Shown here: one piece after another, positions 33,568 to 45,421 of the stretch
Numbering within the stretch: position 1 is the first letter of the stretch
Layout: each line of letters starts with the position of its first letter
Source of the DNA: Tenrec ecaudatus
Taxonomy: Eukaryota; Chordata; Mammalia; Afrosoricida; Tenrecidae
Assembly: GCF_050624435.1 (NCBI RefSeq)
Contig: NC_134532.1
Span: forward strand, 121,738,070 to 121,802,069
Length of the DNA stretch: 64,000 nt
Reading direction: 5' to 3'
The notes under the pieces: generated by a model
What the model saw: only the letters and a program-made list of their open reading frames with translations
Told to the model about the DNA's origin: nothing
Database searches by the model: none
Position numbers and translations under genes: made by a program

Positions 33568-35082
33568 ACCTGAACAATTGTTTTCAAATTTAAACAATAA
33601 CATCTAAAATGGCAGATAATGAAATTGAAGCATTCTACTAACATCTTCAGTCTTAAAGTGATCAAACATGCTTTGATAATTATTGGCTATCTGAAATTTA
33701 TTGGAAAATTAATGGAATCCGAAATTTAGAAACAAAGAGAAAGAAGGGACGATAGGTGGGCAGTATAGTTTTGGTGATAAACGTGAAACAGAAGCTCACA
33801 CGATGGAGTTCTTCTGCAAGACCAACAACTTCTTCATCACACATACCTTTTTCCAGCAATGCGTAGACTTCACGAGAAGGAACATGCATGAATCAAATTG
33901 ACGATGTCTGTGGGGAGAGATGGTGGAGAAGGTCAATATCATCAACCAAAAGAAGGTCAACCGAGGAACAGACCATCAATTGCTCATACGCAAGTCTAGG
34001 TTAGACCTAAAAAATTAAAACGGTTCCATAAGCGTGAAATACCACCTTCAGTATATCCCACCTGAACTAAGAGAACATCTCAAGAGCAGACATGATGTAT
34101 CGAACAGTAATGACTCAAGACTGTAGGAACTGTGGGTGACTCCAAGAACATCATACATGAAGAAAGCAAAAGGCCGTTCAAAAGAAAATAAAGAAAAACC
34201 AAAGAAGGTGTCAGAAGAGACTCTGAAATTCATTCTTGAAAGTACAGTACCTAAAGCAAGTGAAAGAAATCATGAAGTCAAAGAACTGAAATTTCAAAGA
34301 GGACTTAAGAAGACAGAGTATTATGAAAGGTGGAAATTCTTGGAATTAAAACACCAAAAGGTATGAACACACTCAGTATCTGTTAAGCAGAAGGAACTGA
34401 AGAAGAAAAATTCAAGTGCCGATTTTCAAATCTGAAGGATTCCAAGGGTGAAATATTGAACAACAGAAGCATCAAAAGAAGGTGTGAAGAAAAAAAAAAC
34501 ATTCACAGTTTGAAAAGGAATTAGTCTATGTTTAGGCATTTCGAGAGGTAGTGTATGATTAAGAGCTGCTGGTATTGTAGAAAGAAGTCCAACCTGACTG
34601 ACTTCCTAGTGAAAAACAAGAACCCTGTAATTAATTGATAGAATGCCATTGAAAAGTGTCTGCAAGCTGGTGCAGTGGCTATAAGCATTCACTACTCCAT
34701 GACAAGGAATTTGGAAGCCGGTTGCCCAGAGTCTGGAAGAGATTCATATCCGTGCCTATTCCAAAGAAAAGTGACCCTGTAGAATTAGAAAATTTCTAAA
34801 ATATCTTTAACATCACATGCAAGTAATTTTTTTTCAAAGACAACACAAAAACCATTTCATCAGTATATTGACAGCTGACAGAAATTGACACCAGATTTAG
34901 AAGAGGAAGTAGCATGAGAGATATCATTACTGAAGTCAGTTGGATCTTGATTCCAAGCAGAAAAAGCCACAGAAAGGCTTATGTTGATTTTATTACAGAA
35001 AAGCATTCTAGTGTGTCGATCATCACAGATATGGATCGCATTGGAATAGGAGCTCTGGAACGCTTCGTTATGCTCCCAGCAG

Positions 35083-35480
35083 CCCTGGAGACATCGTGAG
35101 TCACCCATTGGTTGGTAATCACAAGGTCAGCAGTTTGAAACCACCTGTTCTCCTCTCTGCAGGAGGAAGATGAATGAGGCTTTCTCCTCCCGTAAAAGAG
35201 TTGGTCTCAGAAACCTACAGATGAAATTCTACTTTGTCCTAGAGCAGTGGCTCTCCACCTTCCTAACGCCGTGACCCTTTAATGCAGTTCCTCATGTGGT
35301 GGTGACCCCCAACCATAACATTATTTTCATTGCTACTTCATCACTGTCATTTTGCTACTGTTGTGAATCGGGCAACCCCTGTGAGAGAGTTGTTCAACCC
35401 CCAAAAGGGTCACGACCCACAGGTTGAGAACTGCTGTCCTATAGTATCATATCATTGCTTCAAGGGCAGTGAGTTTGATT
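35083..35480 (+). mobile_element. AfroSINE, sense, inside the RTE and split by a hAT element
   Basis: The head is 'agccctggagacatcgtgag', the body 'aggtcagcagtttgaaacca', and the 3' part resumes at 35437 with 'tcctatagtatcatatcatt' and 'gcagtgagtttg'. The interruption is the hAT element at 35245-35436. Confidence 0.9.
35245..35436 (+). mobile_element. Non-autonomous hAT transposon, SPIN-like
   Basis: The 192-bp element starts CAGTGGCTCTCCACCTTCC and ends GTTGAGAACTGCTG. It has imperfect ~16-bp terminal inverted repeats and an 8-bp target duplication (tcctagag at 35237-35244 and tcctatag at 35437-35444, one mismatch). The 8-bp duplication and CAG-starting ends are hAT features. The 'cagttcctcatgtggtggtg', 'ttttcattgctacttcatca' and 'ggtcacgacccacaggttga' blocks match the SPIN family as I know it. 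It is too short to encode transposase. A related Charlie-type family is the main alternative. Confidence 0.82.
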
Positions 35481-35959
35481 TTTGCAGTTCATTTATCTGT
35501 TTGCTTGACATTTTGCACATTTGGAACCTGTAAATAGACCCAGAAGTAGGCATTTGAGCACAAGCAGATGTCTGTGGATTAAAACGAGAAAACGTACCAC
35601 CATTCCCCATACGTATTCAATCCATACGCTGATCACCGGAAATGGTGGGCTCTATGCAAAGAAATGTGGCATCAAAAGTGGAGGAAGGCTAACTTATCGA
35701 CAACCTGCATTGGGCCGTGGCGCAGCCCGGCTGACTGAACGGAATGAGGAGGACTTGAAGCACTTGACGAGAGTGGGAGTTTAGCTTGCGCTGTGGATTC
35801 CAACACAGGATTCAGAAGACCAACTCCTCACAGCTGCGCCAATAGACGGCACCGGCAGAAATGGAGGCCACATTGACGTTTTCCAGGACTCGATTTTGCT
35901 TGTGTCTACAAGCCATGCTCCTGAAAGCAACAGTCAAGAAATCGAATGAGGTTTATCTG

Positions 35960-36692
35960 TTTGGCCCAAGCTTGGGCCAGACGGGGGAAATGGAACCCCA
36001 AGACTGTTGAAGCCTGGAAGTCCCCACTCTTCCCCCTTTGACCACTTGTGGCCGCCCCCTTCCTCTACCTGTTCCCTCTTTGAGATCCAGGCCCCAGGGG
36101 CAGCCCCAGGCCAGCAAAATATGCCAGTGCCCATTGGTCATGCGGAATGAATCTGCAGTGGGGATTACATTTTACCACAAGGGCAGTCCCATGAGTACCA
36201 GGAGAGTACCCTGGAGCCGGCATCCTCAGCCACTCCATGTGTCTAGATGACACAACAGTCCAATTTAAAACCGGAGGCACCGCTAGGCAGGAATGATGCC
36301 ACAGCTTGGCCCCCGTGTACTATTGGGGTGCCTAAGCAGCAATTGTGGTTTATGACATACATAACTAAGCAGGAAACCTTTGCCCAAACAAAGACATAGG
36401 TGAAGGAATTAATAATGACAAGCCAGCCCTAGCATTGTGATTGCCCTGGCCGGAAACAAAGCTGACCTGGCCAACAAGAGCATGGTGGAGTATGAAGAGG
36501 CAAGGCCCAGGCATATGGTTTATGGAGACTTCAGCCAAGGTAGCTATGAATGCAAATGATCTCTTCCAGGCAACAGCTAAGAGGTTGCCAAAGAGTGAAC
36601 CCCAGAATCTAAGGGGAGCAGCAGGCCGAGGCTGGGGTGTGAGCATCCATGAGCAGTTCCAGCAGAACAAGAGCCAGTATTGTAGCCACAGA
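35960..36692 (+). pseudogene. RAB5B: RAB5B processed pseudogene
   Basis: The parent is an early-endosome small GTPase. Homology runs without introns. GQPQASKICQ lies near 36097-36126, then the region around NESAVG. Next come LDDTTV (about 36244), AIVVYD (about 36343), [15 protein letters not shown] (about 36434-36478), ETSAK (36525-36539) and KSEPQN with the C-terminal HEQ..QQNKSQ (about 36590-36680). SEPQNL..AAGR and the HEQ/QQNKSQ tail point to RAB5B rather than RAB5A or RAB5C. Damage: a deletion removes most of the P-loop after SAVG; DTAG reads GTAR; TGA at 36294-36296; frameshifts; about 20 bases lost before the ETSAK motif; the first cysteine of the C-terminal prenylation pair is Tyr; and the original stop is changed (36690-36692). 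The start codon region is eroded. Sequence after 36692 may be 3'UTR, but no poly(A) is visible. Confidence 0.92.
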
Positions 36693-39600
36693 GGGGTTGG
36701 CTAGCAGCAAACAAGTATGGAGCTTGCACGGGAGCTAAGAAATCCCCTCCATCATGCCTCCAGCACACAGCGCCTTCAGTCCAGCGCACCGAGCACTGGC
36801 TCCCAAAGGCTGCCCGCTGACTGCTTCAGCTTGGCACTTTGTAGCACTTCAGCTACAAAGGAAATTAAGATCATTGTATTGAGATGGGTAATATTTGAGA
36901 GGGGGGGTCAGAGAAATGGTTGTTAACAGAGGATGGGTATAAATATAGCTGAATTCTAACTTTATAATTCCTTATTTTATTTAGTTATTTCATCAACTGT
37001 ATTTTTTCATCTTTATCTTGTTTTGTCAATTTAGAAACAGTACCTTGCAGAGAAGTTATTTTGCATGTCTTTTGGAGAACATGAAAAATGATTTATCTTT
37101 AATATCCTATTGTAACTGCTTAATCTGGGATCACCTTTACTCTAATTAACTGTGTGGAGAAATTAATTTAGAAAGGGCAAATTTTCCTCCAGTAGCCACT
37201 GAAATACCTTGGATCCGATTCATGCAAACAGACAGAAAAAAAAAGTCAAAAAATCATGTTTGTTGACATAATGAGTGGGAGTCCTGGAAGGAGTTTCAGT
37301 ATTGCTAGCAGATTTGGCATTGCCCCTGTTCCAAAGGCAATGTAAAGTTATTTTTCAGAAGATCAGAGCTTTCCATCTCTCTGAACCATATTGTCTCTTG
37401 TCTCTGCGGTTCTTACATTCCTAGGCTCTGACTTCATGGAACGTAAATGCCTAAGGACCCAAGGGATTTATGCTCTATTAAAAACAAAAAAACAAGAAAA
37501 CATAAGGAAAGAAAAGAGAGAAAGTTCTACAGGAAAACTCAGAATGTGTCTACACCCGGAGAACAGCAACTCTGACTTGAGAGAGATTTATTTTTCCTAA
37601 AATGACCCAGCCCAGTACTGTTGGTCTAGATCCTTTGTGTCTTGGGAGTTATAGGGGCAAATTTACCTTTGAGGCCCTTTGTGATGACCAAGATATGCCA
37701 AAGCAAAGCCCTAGACTTACATTCTGTTAGTGGTAATAACAAAGAGCCGGACTGAAGGGTGAGGGACTCACAAAGGTGGAGACGTCCACACCAGGTGAGC
37801 ACTGTTTCAATCTGCAGGAGGAGGTGTTTGTCCAGTTAGCCAACCAAGGTGTGCTTGCTCATGGCACAAAAGGAAACATCCCAAGATATGAGAAAGGGTG
37901 ACTCTTTATACAACAAAACTTCTTAACGTTATCAATTCTATGATAAAATCACTTGGAACATTTTGACCAAAACATTCTTCTTAGAGTAAGTCACACGCAA
38001 GCACTCTTGACAAACATCTTTTTTACAAGCTATTCCTCACACAGGCTAAAATCTTGACCCTTGCTCCTTTGCGGGGGTTTAAGCAGTACAATTTTAAGCT
38101 GAATTGCCTCTTCAGGATAGCAGGATAGTCTACGCTTTGGCTTTAGTTCAAAACGGAGTTTGATTTAGATCCAGGTCACTAATCTTAGTCACGCCAACAT
38201 ACAGCTTCACCCTCTCTCTTCGATTTAGCCCTCTGGTCACTTTCACTTCCAATTCAGTGTCAGTTTGATGAGGACCGGTGACTGGCAGCTGCTGAAAGCA
38301 TGGGTCGCAAACCCACAACCCCAATGGTGTCTGTATCAACAACTCAAAAGTTCTTTCTCACCGTGTCCAGTTTAATGGTCGCAGTCTACTTTCAACCTCT
38401 ACATCTGATCTTCCAAAGCAGATCCAGCTGCTTTCTTTGACACCTGTCATGTTTATTTAGAACCTGTTGTTACCAGAATCATTTCAACACCAGAAAAATA
38501 CCAGAACTGGTTTCCATGGGCTTTTTAGAGAAGGCAATAAACACCACAGGAGAAGCAAAAGAGAGGAAGGCTGCCAGGCACACAAATCATGCATATATCA
38601 TACCAGATTCTATACACAGGTGTTTAGGCAACAGAAAGCTACCCCTCAAGATCTTTTATTAATTTTGGCTACATGTCTTTCCCCAATTCTTCATGCTACA
38701 TGCCATGAAATGAAAAGTAACTCCTATTTTAATGTGGACGTCAATGTTTGCTATGAATGGACCCCTATGGAGCCTGTCAGATTATGAAAATCAAACACAT
38801 ACTGTGTACATGTGTGTAGACATCATTATTCATACACAAATACATTTCATTTTCTCAAAGACAGGAAGTGATGTGCTACTGGGTATATGCTAACTGTCCG
38901 TAGGGTGTGCATTGGAATCTCACATACATGTTTGTGCTCAATTCTCTTATTTATCACAGAAGAAAAATGAAGTTATTAGTAATTTGAGATTACAGTTTAG
39001 TTAGCCTCTTTTAATTTGGTCAAAAGTGCAACTATAGAAACAGGGCTTGGATCAAAAAGAACATTTCTATAAAAATTTTACTTCTTTGTTGGAAGCAAGA
39101 CAATTCAAAGTGAGTTTAGGTTTTAATGAGCAGAGGGCAAGTTTCAATACCTTGTTCATTCTAACAGAAGTACATCTGTTCAGAAGGTGATTAAAATTCA
39201 AAAGAGCCCAAGGGTTTCCGTGGCATAAACACAACTTGGGCTGCAGAGCTCTTGGCTCTGGGACTGAGCCAAGCCTTCCAGAGTATTGGCAGAAACCCCA
39301 CTCCGTATCTCCCTCCAGACCACAGAGAGAAGCAGTAAACAAGCCCATCAATCACCAGCCATGGGGAAGTGCTGAGAGCCAGATTGTTTAGCCACCAATG
39401 TAGAAAGAAACTGATAAATTGCCATCCCTCACCCAGCCCACCCAGCCCACCTCCACATTCTCATTTAGCTGCGATTGCTTCGTAGGGAAGACTAAGCACA
39501 ATGAAGATGGTGTCAACCTACCTACAGGAAGAACACCAATATTGCAACTTGTTTCTAATATGATTTACGTAACTTGCTTTTGTTTTGTACTTAATTTTAA

Positions 39601-41754
39601 AATTCTTCATACATTTCCTTTAGTAAATAAAAATTAAAATACTTAATAAGCATTACTGGGACATGTGCAATGCTAAAGAGAGGGCCCCTGTACCTTATTA
39701 CTTGAGATCCAGTGATGATCTGTGCATTCATCATATATTCCTTCTTTAAAAATGTTTATCAAAGTATTACATTTCCAGCACGACATATATGTATTCTGAA
39801 AAAGGCATAGTCTCTTCTTTCAAAAGATTATAATCTAAGTGCACAAACGGGTGATATATATATACATTTAGAAATAGTACAAAATAACATATACAGCTGA
39901 ATTTTAAAACGGTTCCTGTGATTAATAGCCTTAGACTAATACTTGTGTGATAATTACCTGTTCCCCAACTGGCACCAGGATCGCTTCTGTGGACAGCATG
40001 ACCACTGCTTTTCCTCCGCTGTAACTTCTGGTGAGTCTTGAGTATATCAAACTCCAGACCCCTAGGCAGTTAATCTACGGTTCCAGTTACATGTGGAAGC
40101 CAGGAACAAGAATGAGCCTGATAAAGATCAATACACCAAATTTTAAGTCACAAATCAGGAATCCTTTACTTAGCCCATACCTTGGAATGACCTAGGAAAT
40201 GTATTTAAACATTGCCTGTTATCTAGCCATAGTTTTCCACTGGGAGTGAGTTGTCTATCTCAATGGGGCAAGAGTGTGACTCAACTCAGCACTCCTCGTT
40301 GCCTGGGTGGTGTGAGTGGCGTCCTGTATATAGGCATGCTTCTGAGGCCTGTAAATCAGTTCCACCCCAGATCGCTAAGTGGCAATAAGAACTAGCTACC
40401 TGTTTAAGCTGCTTCCTGACTAGGCAAACGGCTGGCTTCCTATTTAATGTAAAAAAAAAGAAAGAAAGAAAGATCTGGCCCAGCTAACATTCACACCAAG
40501 GACCTCAACCTGATGGAAGGGATATGAAGTGGCTTGGTATTTTGGAAAAGTCGGAGATTTGAGACATCTTTAACCTCCACCGCATAGAGGCCAGCTTTGT
40601 GCTGATCTGTCTTAAAGAGCGTATTCTTGTAGAGGCCAAGACCCCACCTCAGACCAATGAATTCAGCATATCTGGAGGTGAGGCCTGAACTTTAGATGTT
40701 TTTAGGCTAATTTATCACTAAGTAGCCAGGCCTAGGGATATAACCACAATAATTCAGCAGAATCTTTAACCAGAAACAAAATAACTTACTGGTGTATCTT
40801 CTGAGCTCTATTGATTACAGCCAATTTACTAGGTAACGAACTAAATTGCCTTGCTCTGTGCGTGATTATTGGATCTAGTCCTGGCGCTTATTGAGGAACA
40901 TCAATCAACACTTGTTATCTCCTGTCAATTTTGAGGTTTTGGTCCGTTCATTTATTGCCACTAGAGATTGTGGCAATAATGCCATGCCATATATATAAAG
41001 GAGTGATCATCTAGTCTCCCTGGCTTCGGTCACACACACACAACCCAGGTGAGAGTAGAATCATTATGTATCCATTTCAGAGGTTTAGAAGAAGAAAACC
41101 CATCACTAAAATGTCTCACTACAAATTACTGCCTGATCAAATTACTGCAAAAGTGCTGACAACTGAGACTATCAAGAGTTCATAAAGTTTATAAGACGCT
41201 TTCTCCAGCCTGGAGAGATGAAGGAGGAGGGAGAACAGCAAAAGCAGTACACTACTTTCCACTTCTAACGCATTTCTCCAAGCTCTAATGAAAGTAACAA
41301 TCTCCCAATGAGCCCTGTTTTTGTCCCTTGTGTAGCTGTAGTGATTCCTAACCCCACTACAAATGCCGTCATCAGGAGAACGCACTCAAAAGCACAGATG
41401 CTCCAACTGAATGCATTGTGGGTCCAACTCAGGAATCTGTTTTGATGAGGACCTCTAGGACATTCTTCACAGTCAGTCTGTGGGTACTCAGAGCTATTAT
41501 GCAAAAAACAAATGAATAGCAACTAACAAACAAAGAAAACCAAGACTTCCAACTTATCAAGATTAAAGCTCAGATGTTTTAAATGGATTGACCACAACCT
41601 TAAAGCCTGAAAGAAGATTGCATTTTAAAATAGGAAGATTGATTTCACTCTGACTTCGCCAGCCTTATTTTCTCACCAGCACTTTTGAACCTGTGGTTAT
41701 TTTGTAGACATGGACACATGCTTTTATTTGTTTGAAATTTTCTTGGTTTCCCTT
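36693..41754. other. Largely unrecognised interval
   Basis: About 5 kb without a gene or a repeat I can name confidently. The start may be RAB5B 3'UTR. Short frames such as 38148-38342 (minus), 38467-38787 (plus) and 41137-41522 (minus) lack recognisable motifs, splice context or neighbours. A short (AAAG)n tract lies at about 40450-40475. Around 40905-41030 there is weak LTR-like sequence. This is the longest candidate stretch of unique DNA in the window. Confidence 0.5.
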
Positions 41755-41900
41755 GTAATTCTAGGTTCCATCAAGGCAGAAAATTTGCCTGTTTTGCTCA
41801 GTGATTTTCTCCAGATTGCATACAGTTCTTAGCACATAGCAGTTAGTTAGTAAATAATGGGTGAGCCTATGAATGAATGAGTGAGTGAATGGACATTTAG
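41755..41900 (+). mobile_element. L2 LINE 3' end, sense
   Basis: 'aggttccatcaaggcagaaa', 'cagttcttagcacatagcag', then 'gaatgaatgagtgagtgaat', the usual L2 3' end with its short terminal repeats. Confidence 0.7.
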
Positions 41901-42129
41901 AACAGGTTCAAAAAATGGATGGAAATAGCAAAAAAAGAAAAAGAAAAGAACTTACCTATCAAAGTTGGGGCAGAGTGTTTCCTCTAGGCTTTCAAACTAA
42001 ATTTGTTTTATCACCTTCACTACATAAAGAAAAAACACTAGCCTAGACAGTAAGTCCTTGAAAGCATAAAGTAAAAGAAAATTGAAATGTATGTTATGTG
42101 CCTCATCGCATTCAGGTATATCTTGGCAG

Positions 42130-43113
42130 GATGGCAAATAGCCAGGGACAACAGTAAATGCTGTGTTGTACTGCCTCACAGTGACTCTACCCAACAGAAA
42201 GAAACGCGGCCCGTTTCTGCACCATCCTCACCAGTATTGCATCTGAGCCTACTGTTTCAACCCCTGTATCAATCTATCACCTGGAAGGTCTTCCTTTTTT
42301 CACTGCCCCTCCCTTTTACCAAACATGATGCCCTTCTCCAGAGATTGATCTCTTCTTCACAGCAGGTTCAAAGTACATGAGATGAAATCTCTCCATCCTT
42401 GTTTCTAAGGAGCATTCGTCCAAGACAGATTTGTTTGTTCTTTTGGCAGTCCACGGTATTTTGGCCATTCTTCACCAGCACCACAATTGAAATGAGTCAA
42501 TTCTTCTTCAGTCTTCCTTACTCAGTGTCCAGCTTGCATGTGCATATGAGACAATTGACAATACCATGGTTTGGGCCAGGTGCTCCTTAGTGCATAAAAT
42601 AGAATCCTTGCTCTGAAGAGGTCTTGTGCAGCCTATTTACCCAAATGGGATGCCTTGACTTCTGTCCCCATGAGCACTGATGATATATCCAAGTTAGATG
42701 AAATCCTTGGCAACTTCAACCTTTTCTCTATTTATCATGATGCTACTTATTGGTCCACTTGTAAGAATTTTGGTTTTTCTTTGCATTGAATGTTACTCCA
42801 CATTGGAAGCTGTAGTCCTTGACCTTCACCAGTAAACGCTTCAAATCATCCTTACATTAAGCCCTCAGGGTTGTGTCATCTGCATACTGCAAGTTGTTAA
42901 TAAGCCTTCCTTCAATCCTCATGCCACACTCTTCTTCATATAACCCAGCTTCTCTGAATATTTGGTCAGCAATGAGATTGAATAAGTAAGATAAGAGCCT
43001 ACAATCCTGACACACACCTTTTCTGATTATAAACCATGCAGAGTTCTGTTGTTCTGGTTGGAGACTAACTCTCGGTTCATATACAGGTTGCATATGAGCA
43101 CAATAAGGTGGCA
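42130..43113 (-). pseudogene. RTE reverse transcriptase to 3' end, antisense
   Basis: About 1 kb of antisense RTE. On the minus strand, 43114-42857 stays open for 85 codons and reads ..GVCQDC..LLSYLFNLIAD..REAGLYEEECG..GRLINNLQYADDTT. The Y-A-D-D catalytic box of the RT domain is therefore preserved. Upstream (42130-42850) the rest of the C-terminal region follows in order but is broken. It ends abruptly at about 43113, next to another antisense RTE 3' end. Confidence 0.88.
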
Positions 43114-43116
43114 TAG

Positions 43117-43455
43117 GTGTTGTTGTTGTTGTTAGGTGCGACTAGGTTAGTTCCAACATGTGGGCCTTAGGTACCACAGAAGAAACACGGCCCAGTGCTG
43201 TGCTATTCTCACACGCATTCTTAGGATTTAGCCCCTGTTGCAGCCACTGTGTCACTCCATCTCATCAAGGACCTTCCTCTTTTTCACTGCCCTTCCCCTT
43301 AACCAAGCATGATGTCCTTCTCCATGGACTGGTCTCTCCTGATGACATGTCCCAAGTACATGAGCTAAAGACTCATCCTTGCCTCTAAGGAACATTCTGG
43401 CTTTACTTCTTCCAAGGAAGTCAATCTTCCTTTGACAGTCTGTGATATTAGCCAC
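43117..43455 (-). mobile_element. RTE 3' end, antisense, second copy
   Basis: It begins with the RTE 3' simple repeat (gttgttgttgttgttaggtg) and continues 'gccactgtgtcactccatct' and 'agcatgatgtccttctccat'. It lies in tandem with the copy at 42130-43113. Confidence 0.88.
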
Positions 43456-43479
43456 TTAAAACCTTATAGAGGCAGCATG

Positions 43480-43556
43480 TTGCCAGATACTGAAAACCTC
43501 ATGAATATCAGCAAAACAGTGTCAGATATCATGCTGGAAAATGAGTCCCTTGGGTG
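43480..43556 (+). mobile_element. RTE 5' region fragment, sense
   Basis: 'aaacctcatgaatatcagca', 'gtcagatatcatgctggaaa' match the RTE 5' region seen at about 59990-60060. Confidence 0.6.
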
Positions 43557-43622
43557 GTGTAGAACTGCTGAACTTTGGGTTAGCTGTCCAGTGCATAACC
43601 CAGTGTACTAAGAGGGCTTCTG
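43557..43622 (-). mobile_element. AfroSINE head fragment, antisense
   Basis: 'gaactgctgaactttgggtt', 'taacccagtgtactaagagg' is the antisense tRNA-like head of the Afrotherian SINE. Confidence 0.6.
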
Positions 43623-44004
43623 GTTGAATGTACACCATATCTCAAATGGAGGATATCCTATCAGACCACTCCTTGAAGAATGACTGCACCATGAAATGAC
43701 TGACAAGTTATATCATTACATGACCGCTAAGCCATTGGAAATCATGGCCTAGGAAAGTTCACACATACAGCTCAATGCATGGCTACTATTGACAGAAGGT
43801 TATTTTCTTTTCCTCTAGGGGTGGAACTAAGGCTTTGATCTTTTCCACAGTTCCTCTATTGATCCCAAAGTGTCAGCCTGGTCAAGAACCACTGATTTTG
43901 AATAGAATTGAATGGCATAAAATTAAGTTATATAGCTTATCAATATTTTATCATGCATTCTCAATTATTATTTGGAGCTATAACATAGCAACTGTAAGGC
44001 TATG
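43623..44004. other. Unassigned spacer inside the RTE cluster
   Basis: Possibly diverged RTE plus inserted DNA. Nothing definite. Confidence 0.4.
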
Positions 44005-44879
44005 ATAAGCAAGTGTCAAATGAACCACAACTGTGGGAGGAATCTTTGGAGAAGCTCAATGTCATCAGCCAAAAACGAGGTCAAAGGATGACTGTGCGGC
44101 AGATCATCACTTGTTCATATGTAAGTTCAGGGTGAAACTTCAGAAAATTAAAATGAGTCCATGAGAGTCAAAATACAATCATGAGTATCTGCCACCTGAA
44201 TTTAGAAAAGAAACATCTCAAATCCAGAGTTGGTACAATGAACATTAGTGACCAAGAACTAGATGAGTGTGAGCCAACATCAAAAACGTAATATGAAAAC
44301 GCAAAAGAAAATTAAGGAACAAAAAAGAAAGACCAAAATGGATGTCGAAAGAAACACATAAGTGTGCTGTTATATGTAGAATATCTAAATCAAAAGAAAG
44401 AAATGATTAAGAAAAAGAGTTTAACAGACTTCAAAGAGTGGCTTAATAAAACAACGTGAAATATAATGAGCTACTTTAAAGACCTGGAGAGAAAATCAAA
44501 AGCGAATAACACGTGGAATTTCTCAAGCTGTAGAACTGAAGAAAAATTCAAACCTCAAGTTGTAATAGTGCAGGACTCTGTGTGAAAATTATTGAACAGT
44601 GTAGAAATCAGCAAAAGAAGATGAAAGGGATGCAGGGAGTCACTCTCAGTCACTGCAGGAGGTCATATCTGATCGAGAGCTAGTAGCATAAATGAAAGAA
44701 GTCCAAGCTGTATTGAAGACACTGACGAAAAGAAGGGCTCCAGAAATGTATAGAATACCAGTTACAATGTTTCCAGAAACATTAAAAGTGCTCACTAATC
44801 CAATTCAAGAAATTGGTGAGATAGTTAGAACAAACTACAGAAAGAGATCTATATTCATACCCATTCAAAAATGAAAAAG

Positions 44880-45421
44880 CTTTAATGGTTAGAGTTTGTG
44901 TCAAATAAACACCCCTGGAAGGTGGTTGGGGTGGAGCCCAACTTATCAATCAGGTCTCAGGCTGATGATACCACCTTGGGGGTAAGGCCCATTATATTAG
45001 AGCAGGATCCTAAATAAAGCTGAATTCTTGGTAGGCCCTTTGTCTTCTGCTGGAGCTGGATCCTGCATCTGGTCCATTGATCTCCTATTGTGTGACCTGC
45101 AGATCTCAGGAGCGGTCAGCAGACCACTGATCTTGGATTCATTTCACGGGCCTCAGATTCATTTACCTCAACGTCTACCAGCCTGTGACCTTCCTACTTC
45201 ATCATCCTGCTTCCTGTTCCTCAGATACCATAGCTACATGAAGCACACATATGACCTTTAGCTCACATATGACCAATGAACTCGAACTAGACTGAACGTA
45301 CCTATTTTTACAACTGTATAAGCCATTTCTTGATATAAATATCTTCATAGCTATATAATTAGATGATAAATAAGCATACAAGTGTCACTGATTTTGTTTC
45401 TCTAGAGAGCCCAATCTAACA
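44880..45421 (+). mobile_element. LTR, ERVL (MLT2-like) type, inside the RTE
   Basis: It starts near 'taatggttagagtttgtgtc' and ends 'gtttctctagagagcccaatctaaca'. RTE sequence resumes at about 45424. The left border is approximate and the duplication is not resolved. Confidence 0.72.

Larger units (their letters stand above)
33600..35955 (+). pseudogene. RTE/BovB-type LINE: endonuclease to RT, broken, hosting a SINE
   Basis: This is the most complete RTE body here. It starts in the APE-type endonuclease domain ('tttgataattattggctatc', 'caagaccaacaacttcttca', 'gaacagaccatcaattgctc'). It passes through the linker ('aagaacatcatacatgaaga') into the RT domain. Near 34980-35035 it reads YVDFITEKHSSVSIITD, a decayed form of the motif A segment. 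The RTE is interrupted at about 35083 by a SINE, resumes near 35530 and stops near 35955 where the RAB5B pseudogene begins. Frameshifts and stops are common. The normal product nicks DNA and reverse-transcribes RTE and SINE RNAs. Confidence 0.88.

Noticed and set aside
38148..38342. 64-codon minus-strand frame considered as a possible exon or pseudogene
   Set aside because: No family recognised, no splice context, and nothing adjacent extends it.
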